Both the position numbers and the translations under genes were made by a program. Shown piece after piece: positions 1 through 8,323 of a stretch of 64,000 nucleotides of DNA. The stretch covers positions 62,001 through 126,000 of the forward strand of contig QJZC01000021.1 in assembly GCA_003247575.1 (NCBI GenBank), written 5' to 3'. The first letter of the stretch is position 1. Each line of letters opens with the position of its first letter. This stretch comes from Pseudomonadota bacterium (GTDB lineage Bacteria > Myxococcota_A > UBA9160 > SZUA-336). A model generated the notes under the pieces. The model did not search any database, was not told the origin of the DNA, and saw only the letters and a list, made by a program, of their open reading frames with translations.

Positions 1-95
1 ACTACGCGCTCGCCTCGGTCGAGAAGACGTTCGAGGACACACAGAGCGCGATAGTTTCCGCCCATCAAGAGTATTCGTGGTCCGACGCATTTCAT
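1..95 (-). CDS. Formyltransferase-like protein, N-terminal fragment cut by window edge
   Basis: Only the first 31 codons are inside the window, starting at an ATG that overlaps the stop of the PilZ-like gene in an ATGA. The visible protein begins MKCVGPRILLMGGNYRALCV and continues into a basic segment. This matches the first beta strand, glycine turn and helix of the formyl_trans_N fold seen in methionyl-tRNA and nucleotide-sugar formyltransferases. Being last in a flagellar and glycosyltransferase operon, an amino-sugar N-formyltransferase acting on flagellin glycan is an attractive guess, but another Rossmann-like enzyme is possible because so little is visible. Confidence 0.45.
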   Translation of the reverse strand, partial: MKCVGPRILLMGGNYRALCVLERLLDRGERV

Positions 96-730
96 TGTGA
101 CTCCTTTCCTTTGCGGTCGCGGAGGGACTCACGCTGTATGCGCGTCGCAAAGCGGAAGATCCGTTCTCGATCGACGCTCGTCATGGCTTCGAAGTGGAGA
201 GCAACCGCTCCCTTTGCTGATGCGATGTCCGGGTTGGCCGAGGCCGGTTCTTGATCATCCGCGGGCCGGCTGGCGCCGTCGGGGGGCTGGATCTGCTCCT
301 GGTTTCGAACGATCGATCCAACCGCTGGGATCAGAGGTAGTGAATCGTCCAGCAGGTCCAAGGTCAGCTCGACCAGCGTGCCTGCGTCCGCCACGATATC
401 GAGCTCGCCAGAGAGGCCGGCTGCGGACAGCGACAGCGGGATGGGATCGCAGAAGGAAGGTATCGAGCTTCCGCGTCCCCGTTGCAGCTCGCAGAGCTCC
501 TCCATGCGCCGGTCAATGCGGTTCAGGTAGCAGGCCATGCGTTCGAGCAGCTTTACCTGGACTCGCTCATCGCTGGCCAGTGCGTCCTCGATGCCCAGCG
601 AGCCCGTCATGTCGGGCACGCTCCGCGCCACGACGGCCAGGCGCGCACGGACCTCCTCGTGCTCCTCGAGCAGTCGCCAGGCCACCCGGCCCACCGTGGC
701 GACGCGGAATGCTCGTCTCCTCTCGCTCAA
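92..730 (-). CDS. PilZ-like domain protein
   Basis: A 212-residue cytoplasmic protein. It opens with an arginine-rich stretch (SERRRAFRVATVGRVAWRLL) and has IPLSLSAAGLSGELD near residues 97-110. This resembles the PilZ layout of an N-terminal RxxxR followed by a (D/N)xSxxG element, with the acidic residue replaced by leucine. Known PilZ proteins bind cyclic di-GMP and often act on flagella; binding here is inference because the motif is degenerate. The gene overlaps both neighbours by ATGA and is the eighth gene of the flagellar operon. A GGEEF cyclase lies at 13-14.7 kb. It could be an atypical PilZ receptor or a non-binding relative. Confidence 0.55.
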   Translation of the reverse strand: MSERRRAFRVATVGRVAWRLLEEHEEVRARLAVVARSVPDMTGSLGIEDALASDERVQVKLLERMACYLNRIDRRMEELCELQRGRGSSIPSFCDPIPLSLSAAGLSGELDIVADAGTLVELTLDLLDDSLPLIPAVGSIVRNQEQIQPPDGASRPADDQEPASANPDIASAKGAVALHFEAMTSVDRERIFRFATRIQRESLRDRKGKESQ

Positions 731-1311
731 GGTCGCGACTGGAGCAAGAGTTCACGAAATCGGGTGATGGAACGCGGAATCGCATACCCGACCCGATCGC
801 TGAGTGAGATCGGATCGCCGACGTTCAGATCCTCGGCTAGCCCATCGATGTGGGTGCGCAGCTCGATCTGGGCCGCTTCCCAGTCGCTCTTGAAGTTTGG
901 CAGACTCGCCGAGTCAACCGGCAGGTGGTTGTGCATGTGATGTAGGAGGTGGACCAGTACCTGGAGTGCGTCAGCCACCGCGGGGAGACGACCTGTCGCA
1001 TCGCTCTCACGCCCTAGTCGGTAGTCGTTTGCAATCGATTCGAGCACTCCGCAGATTCGCCCGATCCAGTCGATGGTCTCGTCTACCGCGTTGGAGGCGA
1101 TGTCGCGCAATGGAGCGCTTTCCACTCGGACGTGTCGAACCTGTGCGATCTCGCTCGGTCGCAAATCGCTTGGCGACATCTCACGACCGTCGATGACGAT
1201 TCGGCAGACTCCGTGATCAGGTGGAACGGGGCGACCGATGGCGCGCTCCAGCTCGTCTACTGAGGTCGCTTCTATTTGCTGCGGTCGTCCGTTGACCTCT
1301 AGCTCGATCAT
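727..1311 (-). CDS. Unknown protein in flagellar operon
   Basis: A 194-residue protein I do not recognise. The first 85 residues alternate short beta-like segments with a helix (MIELEVNGRPQQIEATSVDE), like a small alpha/beta domain. The rest looks mostly helical, with a histidine-rich stretch (VHLLHHMHNHLP) near residue 120. The reading frame is open further upstream, but the start is placed at 1311 because that ATG overlaps the stop of the preceding glycosyltransferase in an ATGA, the pattern used throughout this operon. Its position among glycosyltransferases and a PilZ-like gene suggests a flagellar or glycosylation accessory role. Confidence 0.6.
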   Translation of the reverse strand: MIELEVNGRPQQIEATSVDELERAIGRPVPPDHGVCRIVIDGREMSPSDLRPSEIAQVRHVRVESAPLRDIASNAVDETIDWIGRICGVLESIANDYRLGRESDATGRLPAVADALQVLVHLLHHMHNHLPVDSASLPNFKSDWEAAQIELRTHIDGLAEDLNVGDPISLSDRVGYAIPRSITRFRELLLQSRP

Positions 1312-2969
1312 GAGTTGCCCTCCCTGAGCTGTTGGGCACGGTCTTTCTGATTGCCGGTTCCTTCGAGAATCTGACGCAGATGGCGCGCGCGTCGGGCCAG
1401 ACGGGCATAGTTCGCACTGCTTGCCGCCGCGATCTCTGCTAGCTCCTCGCCGGGTAGAGACTCGGACTCCCCTTCGAGCGAGAGACAAAGCGGTGCGGCG
1501 AAGGGCTGAGCGCGGCCGAGGGCGTAGATCGCGGCGTCCAGCTCTGCAAGTTGGCGGCCATAGCCAGGAACTTCGCTTTGGGGAAGCGCCGCAAGATTCG
1601 ACGCGAGCAACTTTCCCTTGTGCGCGTGTGATTCCAGTATTCCCAAGACGTCTACGAGGTCTTCGGGTACGAGTGAACCCCATGTCTCGGGCTCGACGCC
1701 AAAGTGCTCTCTCGCAGCTCTCCAGATCTGCTCGGTTGACCACTCGATCCCCGCAAGATCTTCGAGAAAGATCCGATGGTAGGCGAGGCCGAGCAGGTCG
1801 TGCACGGCCGGAGACCGGGCATGTACCGGACGTAGCGCGAGCATTCCTGTCTCGTCAAACACAGTTTCGAGTAGGTCGGCACGCTCTGGGGCAGCTATCG
1901 ACGACAGTGATCTCTTCTCGATCAGTCGTTGGACTACATCAGCGAGCCATTCGGGAGGAATGTCATCGTGGCACGCTGGGTAGCCACAACGCACCAGATG
2001 TGAGCATGGCGCGCACGAGATCCGCGAGTGCATCGTGACGTGCCCCTCGGCATAGGGAGCAGTTTCGTAGGGATTTCCGAGGCCCACGAAGACGGAGCAC
2101 GTCTTGGTCCCCACGGCCGCGGCCAGGTGCATCGTGCCCGTATCGCCCGTGAGGACGAGCTGGCAGCGTTCCAGGATTGCAGCGAGCTCCTCGATCGAGG
2201 TCTCACCCACGAGGCGTTTCATGCGCACCTTGGGGCATGCGGCGCGGAGAGCCTCGGCCCGGTCACGTTCTGCTGCGACGCCGACTAGAACTGCCGTAAG
2301 CCCGTTCACGCGATCGCGTAGAGCCTCGAGTGTGCGGGCATAGTGATCGATCGACCAGGTCTTTGCGTCCTGGCTGGCGCCGAGCTGCACTGCCAGGAAT
2401 GGACCGGGGCCGGTGAGGAGGGAGTCTGCGAGCTGGCGTGCAGATCCCGGGATGTTGACGCTCAGGCGCTCGCCCTGTCCGAGTAGATCGGCGGCCCCGA
2501 GGTACATGTCAACCAGGTTCATGCGCATCAGCTTGCGTGAGCGGACGAGCGTCCCCATGTGTACGAGCCATTGATTGTCGATTCGGCGAACGCCGTTCCG
2601 ATCCATCGTGAATCCCAGGGTTCGCTTGGCGCGAAGTAGAGAGAGCAGTACGGCGCTCGAACGCGAATGGGTGAAGTTGATGAGTAGATCGAAGGAAACC
2701 TCGCGGAGCCGCCCGACGATCTCTCGTACCATGCGGTACGAATCGAGGAACGGTGTCTCCGGATCGCTCATGGATTGGGCGAGTGCATCGCCGTCGATCT
2801 CGTGCACCGCGTCTACGCTCGGTAGCATCTCGGCGACCCTGCGGAATCGCGCCTTCACGATCAGGTGAATGCGTGCGTCGGGATAGCGTCGCTTCAAACC
2901 ACTCGTAATTGGCGAGGTCTGAACGAGATCTCCGAAGCGTGTCAGGCTGAGCAGGCCGATCTCCTTCAT
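1308..2969 (-). CDS. Glycosyltransferase family 9 protein with C-terminal extension
   Basis: A 553-residue protein. Residues 1-330 follow the heptosyltransferase-like GT9 fold: an N-terminal LLSLTRFGDLVQTSPI strand and loop, then the nucleotide-sugar-binding VLTGDTGTMHLAAAVG motif. GT9 enzymes usually add heptose or related sugars from ADP- or NDP-sugar donors. About 200 residues of helical sequence follow that are absent from ordinary heptosyltransferases of about 350 residues. The gene is translationally coupled to the next glycosyltransferase (2966-2969) and to the following unknown gene (1308-1311). Its place downstream of flagellin, fliD and fliS points to flagellin rather than LPS as the acceptor, which is inference. 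Confidence 0.8.
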   Translation of the reverse strand: MKEIGLLSLTRFGDLVQTSPITSGLKRRYPDARIHLIVKARFRRVAEMLPSVDAVHEIDGDALAQSMSDPETPFLDSYRMVREIVGRLREVSFDLLINFTHSRSSAVLLSLLRAKRTLGFTMDRNGVRRIDNQWLVHMGTLVRSRKLMRMNLVDMYLGAADLLGQGERLSVNIPGSARQLADSLLTGPGPFLAVQLGASQDAKTWSIDHYARTLEALRDRVNGLTAVLVGVAAERDRAEALRAACPKVRMKRLVGETSIEELAAILERCQLVLTGDTGTMHLAAAVGTKTCSVFVGLGNPYETAPYAEGHVTMHSRISCAPCSHLVRCGYPACHDDIPPEWLADVVQRLIEKRSLSSIAAPERADLLETVFDETGMLALRPVHARSPAVHDLLGLAYHRIFLEDLAGIEWSTEQIWRAAREHFGVEPETWGSLVPEDLVDVLGILESHAHKGKLLASNLAALPQSEVPGYGRQLAELDAAIYALGRAQPFAAPLCLSLEGESESLPGEELAEIAAASSANYARLARRARHLRQILEGTGNQKDRAQQLREGNS

Positions 2970-4798
2970 GCGGGGTCTCCCGCCGCGTTCAGGATCTGGA
3001 TCTCTGTCATCGCTTCGCGCATGAACAGCAGGAGCCGCTCTTCTTCACACAAGTCGCCCTCTCCGCTGGCTACGGCGAGGTACAGGGCTTCCTGGTCGAG
3101 CTTCATCTCGCTCGGAAGTCGCTCCAGGATTCTGGCTACGGTGGGCTCCTGTTCCCTGAGGGACTGGACTGCATGTCCGGCCGTCGGAGTGCACCGCTTC
3201 TTCGGAAGAGCGGGGGAGGGTCCCGAACGCAGGGCATCGATCGCCACCCGCATCCGCTGCACGTAGGTGTGATCCCGGAGGGCGCGCTCGCGGGCGCGCC
3301 CTGCCATCTCGCGGCGTTCGTCCGCATGGTTCCAGTAGTAGCGAATCTTGTGACGGCACTCGGACAGGTCTCGAAACGTGTCGATCTCACTCCCGATCTC
3401 GAAGGCGGTTCCGAGTAGCCTGCGTTCGTCTACGAGCTGGAATGCGCCGGCACCGGCCACCTCGAAGCAACGAGGATTCACGTAGTCACCCAGAGGGTTG
3501 ACCCCATCTGTCCAAGGCGACGAGTGAAGGTTCAGATTGACCGAGCTGGCATTGAAGATGAGGTTGCAGCTCTCAGAGGTCTGCCGCTGATTGAACTCTG
3601 GGCTCGAGCTCAGAAACGGTTCGGCCGCTGGCCAATCGGTTCCGTAGAGGCGCAGGCCCATGTCGAACAAGCCGGGCAGGAACTCGATTCGATTGTGGTA
3701 CCCGGCGCCGATGCAGGAGAGCTCGCAGGCGTAGCGGGCTCGCTGATCTTCGCTGAGTTCTACGGGGTGATGAACCTCTGGATCGAATCCGACGGGAAGG
3801 GGGAGTCCGAAAACCCCGCGCTCCCGGAGTGGCTCGGACAGGGTGTCGGGTTGAAGATGGAAGAACACGTCGTAGCTCTTGGAGAGCTCACTCCAGTACG
3901 GCATGACATGCGCGTCCTCGCAGAACCAGAACGCGCGCACGATCCCCCGCTCCCCCAGTTGCGCAAGGCTGGCCGGATCGAGCGGGGCTTGGGCGATTGC
4001 GAATACGACGTCTGGCGGTTCGATCCAGAACTGTGTCAACAGGGTCTCGCCAATGAGGCGCACGAGCGCCGCGCGGAGCTCTTCGGCTTTCCTGGACAAG
4101 CGCAGGTCTGAACCGCAGCGCAGCAGCTCCTGGTAGGCGGGCAGGAACGGGCTCAGATCGAGATCTCGCACGTGATGTCCGAGTTGACGCAGAGCGCGCG
4201 CGGTTGCTCGAGCGATTGGCAGAGATCCACCATAGAGCGGTGGGATGACCGCGACGTCGAGAGGAGCGGCATCGCCGCCAGGGTGGAAGCGAGCGGCAAG
4301 CAGGTCATGGAGCTTCGGGTGTCGCCTGCGTGTAGGTGCGTGCGACAAGAAGAGTCCGTTCGACTCTGCGGTGAACAATGGATGCGCAAAGACGACCTCT
4401 GCGTCGCCCGTGAGGATCAGGGAATGCTGAGAAAGAAAGTCTGTGAGATCGACGATCTCGAGCACCCGTCGAGCGACATCGAGGCGTGGTTCGACCACGA
4501 GGATGTCACCGCTGAAGTCTGCGACGAAGCGCAGCGTGTGGACGCCGAGACCGAACAGCACGAGTCGAGTCGCGCCGGCAGCCTGCGCGCGTGTCAGGAA
4601 GTGCTGGGCCAGACTCGTCCCGTCGGCCTCGGGGTCCTCGAGCCCTGCGTCGAGTCGGCCGTCCACCTCGATCGTAGATGCACCCGTCCGGGCGCGTACA
4701 CAGCGGACCTTCCCAGTAGGCGCGCAGGCCGCCACCCGACGAGCCGATTCCGGATCGCGCGCGGCGAGCGATTGGAGGTTGCGTTCGAGTGGGGTCAC
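2966..4798 (-). CDS. CgeB-like glycosyltransferase
   Basis: A 610-residue protein starting with GTG; an in-frame TGA lies two codons upstream, so the start is well bounded. The N-terminal third has Rossmann-like segments (RLVLFGLGVHTLRFVADF, DILVVEPRLDVARRV). The second half matches the CgeB / Glyco_trans_1_2 family, with VNPRCFEVAGAGAFQLVDER near residue 450, a region that usually precedes the donor-binding glutamates, then a helical tail ending in a D-H-T-Y motif. Such GT-B enzymes are common in flagellin and spore-coat glycosylation loci. It sits directly after fliS and the FliT-like gene and overlaps the GT9 gene by four bases. Acceptor and sugar cannot be read from sequence. Confidence 0.75.
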   Translation of the reverse strand: MTPLERNLQSLAARDPESARRVAACAPTGKVRCVRARTGASTIEVDGRLDAGLEDPEADGTSLAQHFLTRAQAAGATRLVLFGLGVHTLRFVADFSGDILVVEPRLDVARRVLEIVDLTDFLSQHSLILTGDAEVVFAHPLFTAESNGLFLSHAPTRRRHPKLHDLLAARFHPGGDAAPLDVAVIPPLYGGSLPIARATARALRQLGHHVRDLDLSPFLPAYQELLRCGSDLRLSRKAEELRAALVRLIGETLLTQFWIEPPDVVFAIAQAPLDPASLAQLGERGIVRAFWFCEDAHVMPYWSELSKSYDVFFHLQPDTLSEPLRERGVFGLPLPVGFDPEVHHPVELSEDQRARYACELSCIGAGYHNRIEFLPGLFDMGLRLYGTDWPAAEPFLSSSPEFNQRQTSESCNLIFNASSVNLNLHSSPWTDGVNPLGDYVNPRCFEVAGAGAFQLVDERRLLGTAFEIGSEIDTFRDLSECRHKIRYYWNHADERREMAGRARERALRDHTYVQRMRVAIDALRSGPSPALPKKRCTPTAGHAVQSLREQEPTVARILERLPSEMKLDQEALYLAVASGEGDLCEEERLLLFMREAMTEIQILNAAGDPA

Positions 4799-5017
4799 GG
4801 GTCACGCCGCGGGGAGCAGGTGCGCCGGCATACGGAGCAAGCAGTGTGCCGCGCGCAGGGCACGCCAGCGATGCGCGTTGGGCAACGAGAGATCGCGAGC
4901 AACGGGGCAGCTGGGCAGATTTCTCCTAGCGGCGCGGGGATCGGTCAGGCAGGAGTTGCCGCCCAGGCGGAGCGTGCGACTCGCTGGAGCTCCGCGCGTC
5001 GGGGAGCATACGGGCTG
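4799..5017. other. Intergenic gap inside flagellar operon
   Basis: A 219-base stretch between the FliT-like gene and the CgeB-like gene. I see no convincing gene, hairpin followed by a T-run, or ribosome binding site beyond a weak purine run before the GTG at 4798. It is the longest break in the run of minus-strand genes after fliD, so an internal promoter for the glycosylation genes is possible. Confidence 0.4.
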
Positions 5018-5344
5018 CTAGACCTCGCGTGAGATCAAGCTTGGATCGTTCGGTGTCGGGGGTAGGTAACCGCGAGCTGCCTGGCGAACCTTTCGGAGCT
5101 CATAGACCCGATCGCGCAGCTCGGCGGGGAGCTCCAGCAAGAGCGCCTGCAGTTGCTTCTCACAGGTCTCCAGTGCGCGGGCGAGGTTCGGCTCCGGCGC
5201 GGCAGCTGGCCGTTCCGTGAGCTCCTGCATGAGCTGAGTCCGAGTCGCATGCGCGGTCTCGAGTGCGCGGATGCGCTCGCTCGTCGGGGCTTCGAGCACG
5301 AGCTTGGTCGCTTCCAGCCAACGGATCAGACGCGGATCGTTCAT
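5018..5344 (-). CDS. FliT-like flagellar protein
   Basis: A 108-residue, mostly helical protein (MNDPRLIRWLEATKLVLEAP..., then two long Leu/Glu/Arg-rich helices) directly after fliS, with which it overlaps by ATGA. Size, helical make-up and position match FliT-type export chaperones, which bind the FliD cap protein and in some bacteria restrain flagellar gene expression. Sequence similarity in this family is very low, so the call rests mainly on context. A different small flagellar coiled-coil protein is the main alternative. Confidence 0.5.
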   Translation of the reverse strand: MNDPRLIRWLEATKLVLEAPTSERIRALETAHATRTQLMQELTERPAAAPEPNLARALETCEKQLQALLLELPAELRDRVYELRKVRQAARGYLPPTPNDPSLISREV

Positions 5345-5739
5345 CGCTGCGTGAGCCCTTTCTCGCGCGCTTCGGCCTCGATCGTGGACCAGCCGTCCAG
5401 GAGCTCGCGCAGGACGTTCAGGACTCCACTGAGCCCGCGAGGATTCGCTTCGAGGTTTGCGCGCGTGATCTCGTCCAGTGCGAAGTGGTACAGACTGTCC
5501 AGGTTGGTGGCGATCTCACCGCCTCGTTCGTGGTCGAGCGAGGCCAAGAGCTCTGAGATGATGCGATGTGCGCGACCGAGCGCCGTCCCGCGTGCCGCCG
5601 GATCCTCCCAGCGAGCCTGCGCCTGCCCGATGAAGCGGATGGCGCCCTCGTAGAGCAGTACGATGATGCGCAGCGGATCCGCCGAGGAGACCTGTCCCTG
5701 TTGGTATGCGGCATGTCCGAAACGTGCGTTCATCTGCAA
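5341..5739 (-). CDS. fliS: Flagellin export chaperone FliS
   Basis: A 132-residue protein that binds the C-terminal helix of flagellin in the cytoplasm and hands it to the flagellar export gate. It shows the family pattern: an N-terminal Y-Q segment (FGHAAYQQGQVSSADPLRII), LLYEGAIRFIGQA, then LYHFALDEITRANLEANP near residue 85 and a C-terminal helical LRELLDGW. Length is normal for FliS. The ATG at 5739 or the one two codons later (5733) could start it. It lies 24 bases downstream of fliD and overlaps the FliT-like gene. Confidence 0.93.
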   Translation of the reverse strand: MQMNARFGHAAYQQGQVSSADPLRIIVLLYEGAIRFIGQAQARWEDPAARGTALGRAHRIISELLASLDHERGGEIATNLDSLYHFALDEITRANLEANPRGLSGVLNVLRELLDGWSTIEAEAREKGLTQR

Positions 5740-5763
5740 TGGTCTCCCTCCTCCGCGACTCGC

Positions 5764-7164
5764 TCAGCGCTGCGACTGGATTAGAAACTGGGCGAGGAAA
5801 TTCCCTTGGATCTGGACCTCGGACACCACCCGTTCGAGGGCTGAGAACTGGCGCACCAGATTCTCTTCGACCGTGGTCAAGCGGTCTTCTGCGGCGGTGA
5901 TCTGGTCGGTGATGTCCTGAATCGATCGAGACGTCCCTGCGATGCGGGCAGTGAGGGCTCCGTCCACGGTGTCGACGAAGCGGTCGGCGACCTCGCGCAG
6001 GCCGTCCGCGAATCCGTCCTCGCCCGCGAAGAAGCTGCGGACGTCGTCGAAGCCTGCCGCGAGCTGGTCGCGCAGTTCGTCCTCGTCGAGCGACAGCAAG
6101 GCGTTGGTGTCGATGCTGATGCCGATCTGGCTGGCGGACGAGATGTCACCCGTTCCGAGTTGAGAGGCGATCACCCCCTGGAGCGAGCGGAGCAGGCTGC
6201 GCAGCTCCGGGGCGCCGATCGCGACGCCGCCTCGATTCGTGCTCGGGTCGATCTCGAACTGCTCCTGGATGATCGCCGTGACCGCGTTGAAGGCGGAGAC
6301 GACGTCGGAGATCGCGCTCACGATCGCATCCGTATCCGGTTCGATCGTGATCGTTTCGGTGGTTCCGTTGGCTTCGATCAGCTGGAGCGAGACACCGGTC
6401 AAGACGTCGGCGAACGTGTTGCTGCTGCTGGAGACCTCGGTCCCGGGCCCCGGGTTGGTCGGGTCGATGGTGATCTTGGCGTCCGCCGCAGCCTGGGAGG
6501 GCGTGGGTGGAAAGGTCACCCCGAGGCCGCCCCCCGGTGTGAGCGTGACGGCGTTGTCCACGCCGGTCGAGTTCCCCTGGATCACGAGTTGCAGCGGGGT
6601 CGCTCCGTTGTTCGTGTCGAGAATCGACGCGGTGACGTCGGCGCCCGAGTCATTGATGGCGGCAACCAGCCCCGCGAGCGAGTTGTTGCTGGAGTCGATC
6701 GTGACGACCGTGGGGGGCTGGCCGCCGATGGTGATCGTCAGCGTCCCCTCACCGACTGCGTCGTCCTCGGTCGCATACGGGGTGGTCGAGATGTCGCGCT
6801 GTGCGGTCGCTAGGTTGTCGACCCGGAACGTCAGTGTCCCGGGGCTTGCGCGCCCCGTGGCGGTGGCAGTGACGACCGACGAGTCGCTCGATGTCGCCCC
6901 GAACTGAGAGAACTCCTCCTCGGCAGAGGCGCCGTTTCCCAGCAGGGCCAGGTTGTCGATCTCGCGCAGCGCGTTGCGCAGGGTCGTGGTCTTGGCCGAC
7001 AGGTCCTGAAAGATCTGGAGCTGCGCGTTGAAGCGGTCGCGCTGCGCCGAGAGCTGATTGATGGGCCTTCGCTCGAGCTCGAGTAGCTGCTGGATGATCT
7101 CGTCGGTCGGTAGGCCCGACGAGATTCCGCCGAAGGTGACTGATCCAACACTGCGGAGCCCCAT
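5764..7164 (-). CDS. fliD: Flagellar filament cap protein FliD (HAP2)
   Basis: A 466-residue secreted protein that caps the growing filament and folds incoming flagellin. The N-terminus (FGGISSGLPTDEIIQQLLEL, then ERRPINQLSAQRDRFNAQ) and the C-terminal coiled-coil region (TDQITAAEDRLTTVEENLVRQFSALE) are both typical, with a Thr/Ser/Gly/Ile-rich variable domain between. The length is normal. A clear Shine-Dalgarno AAAGGAG at 7170-7176 stands before the ATG. It lies downstream of flagellin, separated by 161 bases with a hairpin, and is followed closely by fliS. Confidence 0.95.
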   Translation of the reverse strand: MGLRSVGSVTFGGISSGLPTDEIIQQLLELERRPINQLSAQRDRFNAQLQIFQDLSAKTTTLRNALREIDNLALLGNGASAEEEFSQFGATSSDSSVVTATATGRASPGTLTFRVDNLATAQRDISTTPYATEDDAVGEGTLTITIGGQPPTVVTIDSSNNSLAGLVAAINDSGADVTASILDTNNGATPLQLVIQGNSTGVDNAVTLTPGGGLGVTFPPTPSQAAADAKITIDPTNPGPGTEVSSSSNTFADVLTGVSLQLIEANGTTETITIEPDTDAIVSAISDVVSAFNAVTAIIQEQFEIDPSTNRGGVAIGAPELRSLLRSLQGVIASQLGTGDISSASQIGISIDTNALLSLDEDELRDQLAAGFDDVRSFFAGEDGFADGLREVADRFVDTVDGALTARIAGTSRSIQDITDQITAAEDRLTTVEENLVRQFSALERVVSEVQIQGNFLAQFLIQSQR

Positions 7165-7258
7165 AACGACTCCTTTCGAGAGTTCTGCGAAGTTTGTTGA
7201 GCAGCTCGATCGCGCGCTCCCGCCGCCTTCACGCGACCGAGCCAGGTTAAGACGATCG

Positions 7259-7289
7259 GGGCGAACCGACGCCAGGTCGGTCCGCCCCT
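7259..7289 (-). terminator. Hairpin after flagellin gene
   Basis: An inverted repeat: GGGGCG-A-ACCGAC, loop GCCAG, GTCGGT-C-CGCCCC, giving a 12-pair stem with one internal mismatch. It starts about 37 bases past the flagellin stop. There is no clear T-run after it, so it may be a weak terminator or a stability element that limits read-through into fliD. A smaller stem (CGGCCT / AGGCCG) lies at 7296-7316. Confidence 0.45.
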
Positions 7290-7325
7290 CCAGTCGGCCT
7301 TATCGGTTCAGGCCGGGTCCGCGAT

Positions 7326-8174
7326 TTAGCCGAGTAGGGTCAGCGCCACCTGCGAGGAGACGTTGGCCTGGGCGAGAACCGCGATACCTGCCTGCTGGAG
7401 CACCTGTCCACGAGTCAGGGCCGCCGTTTCTGCTGCGACATCCACGTCGCGGATTCGCGAGTTCGCGGCGGACAGGGTCTCGATGGACACTGAGAGGTTG
7501 TTGATCGTGGACTGCAGCCGGTTCTGCGAGGCGCCGAGATTACCGCGGAGGGTGGAGACCGAGGTCAGTGCGGTATCGATCGTCGCGAGTGCGGTCTGCG
7601 CAGCTGCGGCTGTGGAGACCGCTGCTTGCGAGGACTGGATCGCGAGGCCGCTCGCGGTCGCGTTTCCGATGTCGAGGGTGAACCGGTCCACGCTCGCGTT
7701 GTTGAAGATGCCGACCTGGAAGGTCAAGCCGTTGCCCGAGCCCGAGAGGGTGCCATCGAGCAGGGTTCGACCGCCGAACTGGGTCGAATTCGCGATACGC
7801 GTGACTTCCGACTGCAGCGAGCTGAACTCGTTCTGGAGGAAGCTCCGCTCCGAGTTCGAGATGCCTGCGGTCGAAGCCGACTGCACGGCGAGCTCGCGGA
7901 GACGAATCAGAATGTTCGAGATCTCGTTGAGCGCACCTTCCGCCGTCTGGATGACCGAGATGCCGTCGTTCGCGTTTCGTTGTGCCTGCGAAAGGCCGCG
8001 AACCTGGGCGCGCAGGTTTTCGGAGATCGCCAATCCGGCGGCGTCGTCGCCCGCGCGAGTGATGCGCAAACCGGACGACAGACGGTCCAGAGAGCGCTCG
8101 AGGTCCAACTGAGTGCGAGCGAGGTTTCGCTGCGCGTTGATCGAGGAGACGTTTGTATTGATTCGGAGACCCAT
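7326..8174 (-). CDS. fliC: Flagellin
   Basis: A 282-residue flagellin, the filament subunit exported through the flagellar type III apparatus. The N-terminal D0/D1 region ([18 protein letters not shown], then [20 protein letters not shown]) and the C-terminal D0 region ([20 protein letters not shown], ending QVALTLLG) are conserved. The central variable domain is very short (around residues 140-180), so this is a compact flagellin with few exposed residues for glycosylation. The strong Shine-Dalgarno GGAGGA at 8181-8186 fixes the start. A sigma-28-like promoter and a 5' UTR hairpin lie upstream. Confidence 0.97.
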   Translation of the reverse strand: MGLRINTNVSSINAQRNLARTQLDLERSLDRLSSGLRITRAGDDAAGLAISENLRAQVRGLSQAQRNANDGISVIQTAEGALNEISNILIRLRELAVQSASTAGISNSERSFLQNEFSSLQSEVTRIANSTQFGGRTLLDGTLSGSGNGLTFQVGIFNNASVDRFTLDIGNATASGLAIQSSQAAVSTAAAAQTALATIDTALTSVSTLRGNLGASQNRLQSTINNLSVSIETLSAANSRIRDVDVAAETAALTRGQVLQQAGIAVLAQANVSSQVALTLLG

Positions 8175-8200
8175 GAGCCTTCCTCCATGAAGTCGGGCCA

Positions 8201-8222
8201 GACTCAGCGTCCGTGCTGAGTC
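8201..8222 (-). promoter_or_regulatory. Perfect hairpin in flagellin 5' UTR
   Basis: GACTCAGC, six-base loop, GCTGAGTC: an exact 8-pair stem lying between the predicted promoter and the Shine-Dalgarno of the flagellin gene. No T-run follows. It could stabilise the abundant flagellin mRNA or be a site for post-transcriptional control; both are inference. Confidence 0.5.
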
Positions 8223-8273
8223 ATTGCCCCTCCGTCTGGTCCGACGCGCTGATGTCTACGCGTGCTGATGAAT

Positions 8274-8301
8274 CATTCGGACTAAACGAAACGGCACTTT
8301 A
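8274..8301 (-). promoter_or_regulatory. Sigma-28 (FliA)-like promoter of flagellin
   Basis: On the minus strand TAAAGTGC (8294-8301) is followed after 12 bases by TCCGAATG (8274-8281). The consensus is TAAAGTTT-N11-GCCGATAA, so the -35 half and the CCGA core of the -10 match while the rest of the -10 is weak and the spacer is one base longer. Position, about 100 bases upstream of flagellin, is as expected for a late flagellar gene. Confidence 0.5.
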
Positions 8302-8323
8302 GTACCCGAATGGAAATTACTAC

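Noticed and set aside
4172..5032. A 286-codon plus-strand frame
   Set aside because: It is antisense to the CgeB-like gene and stops resembling protein; no ribosome binding site.
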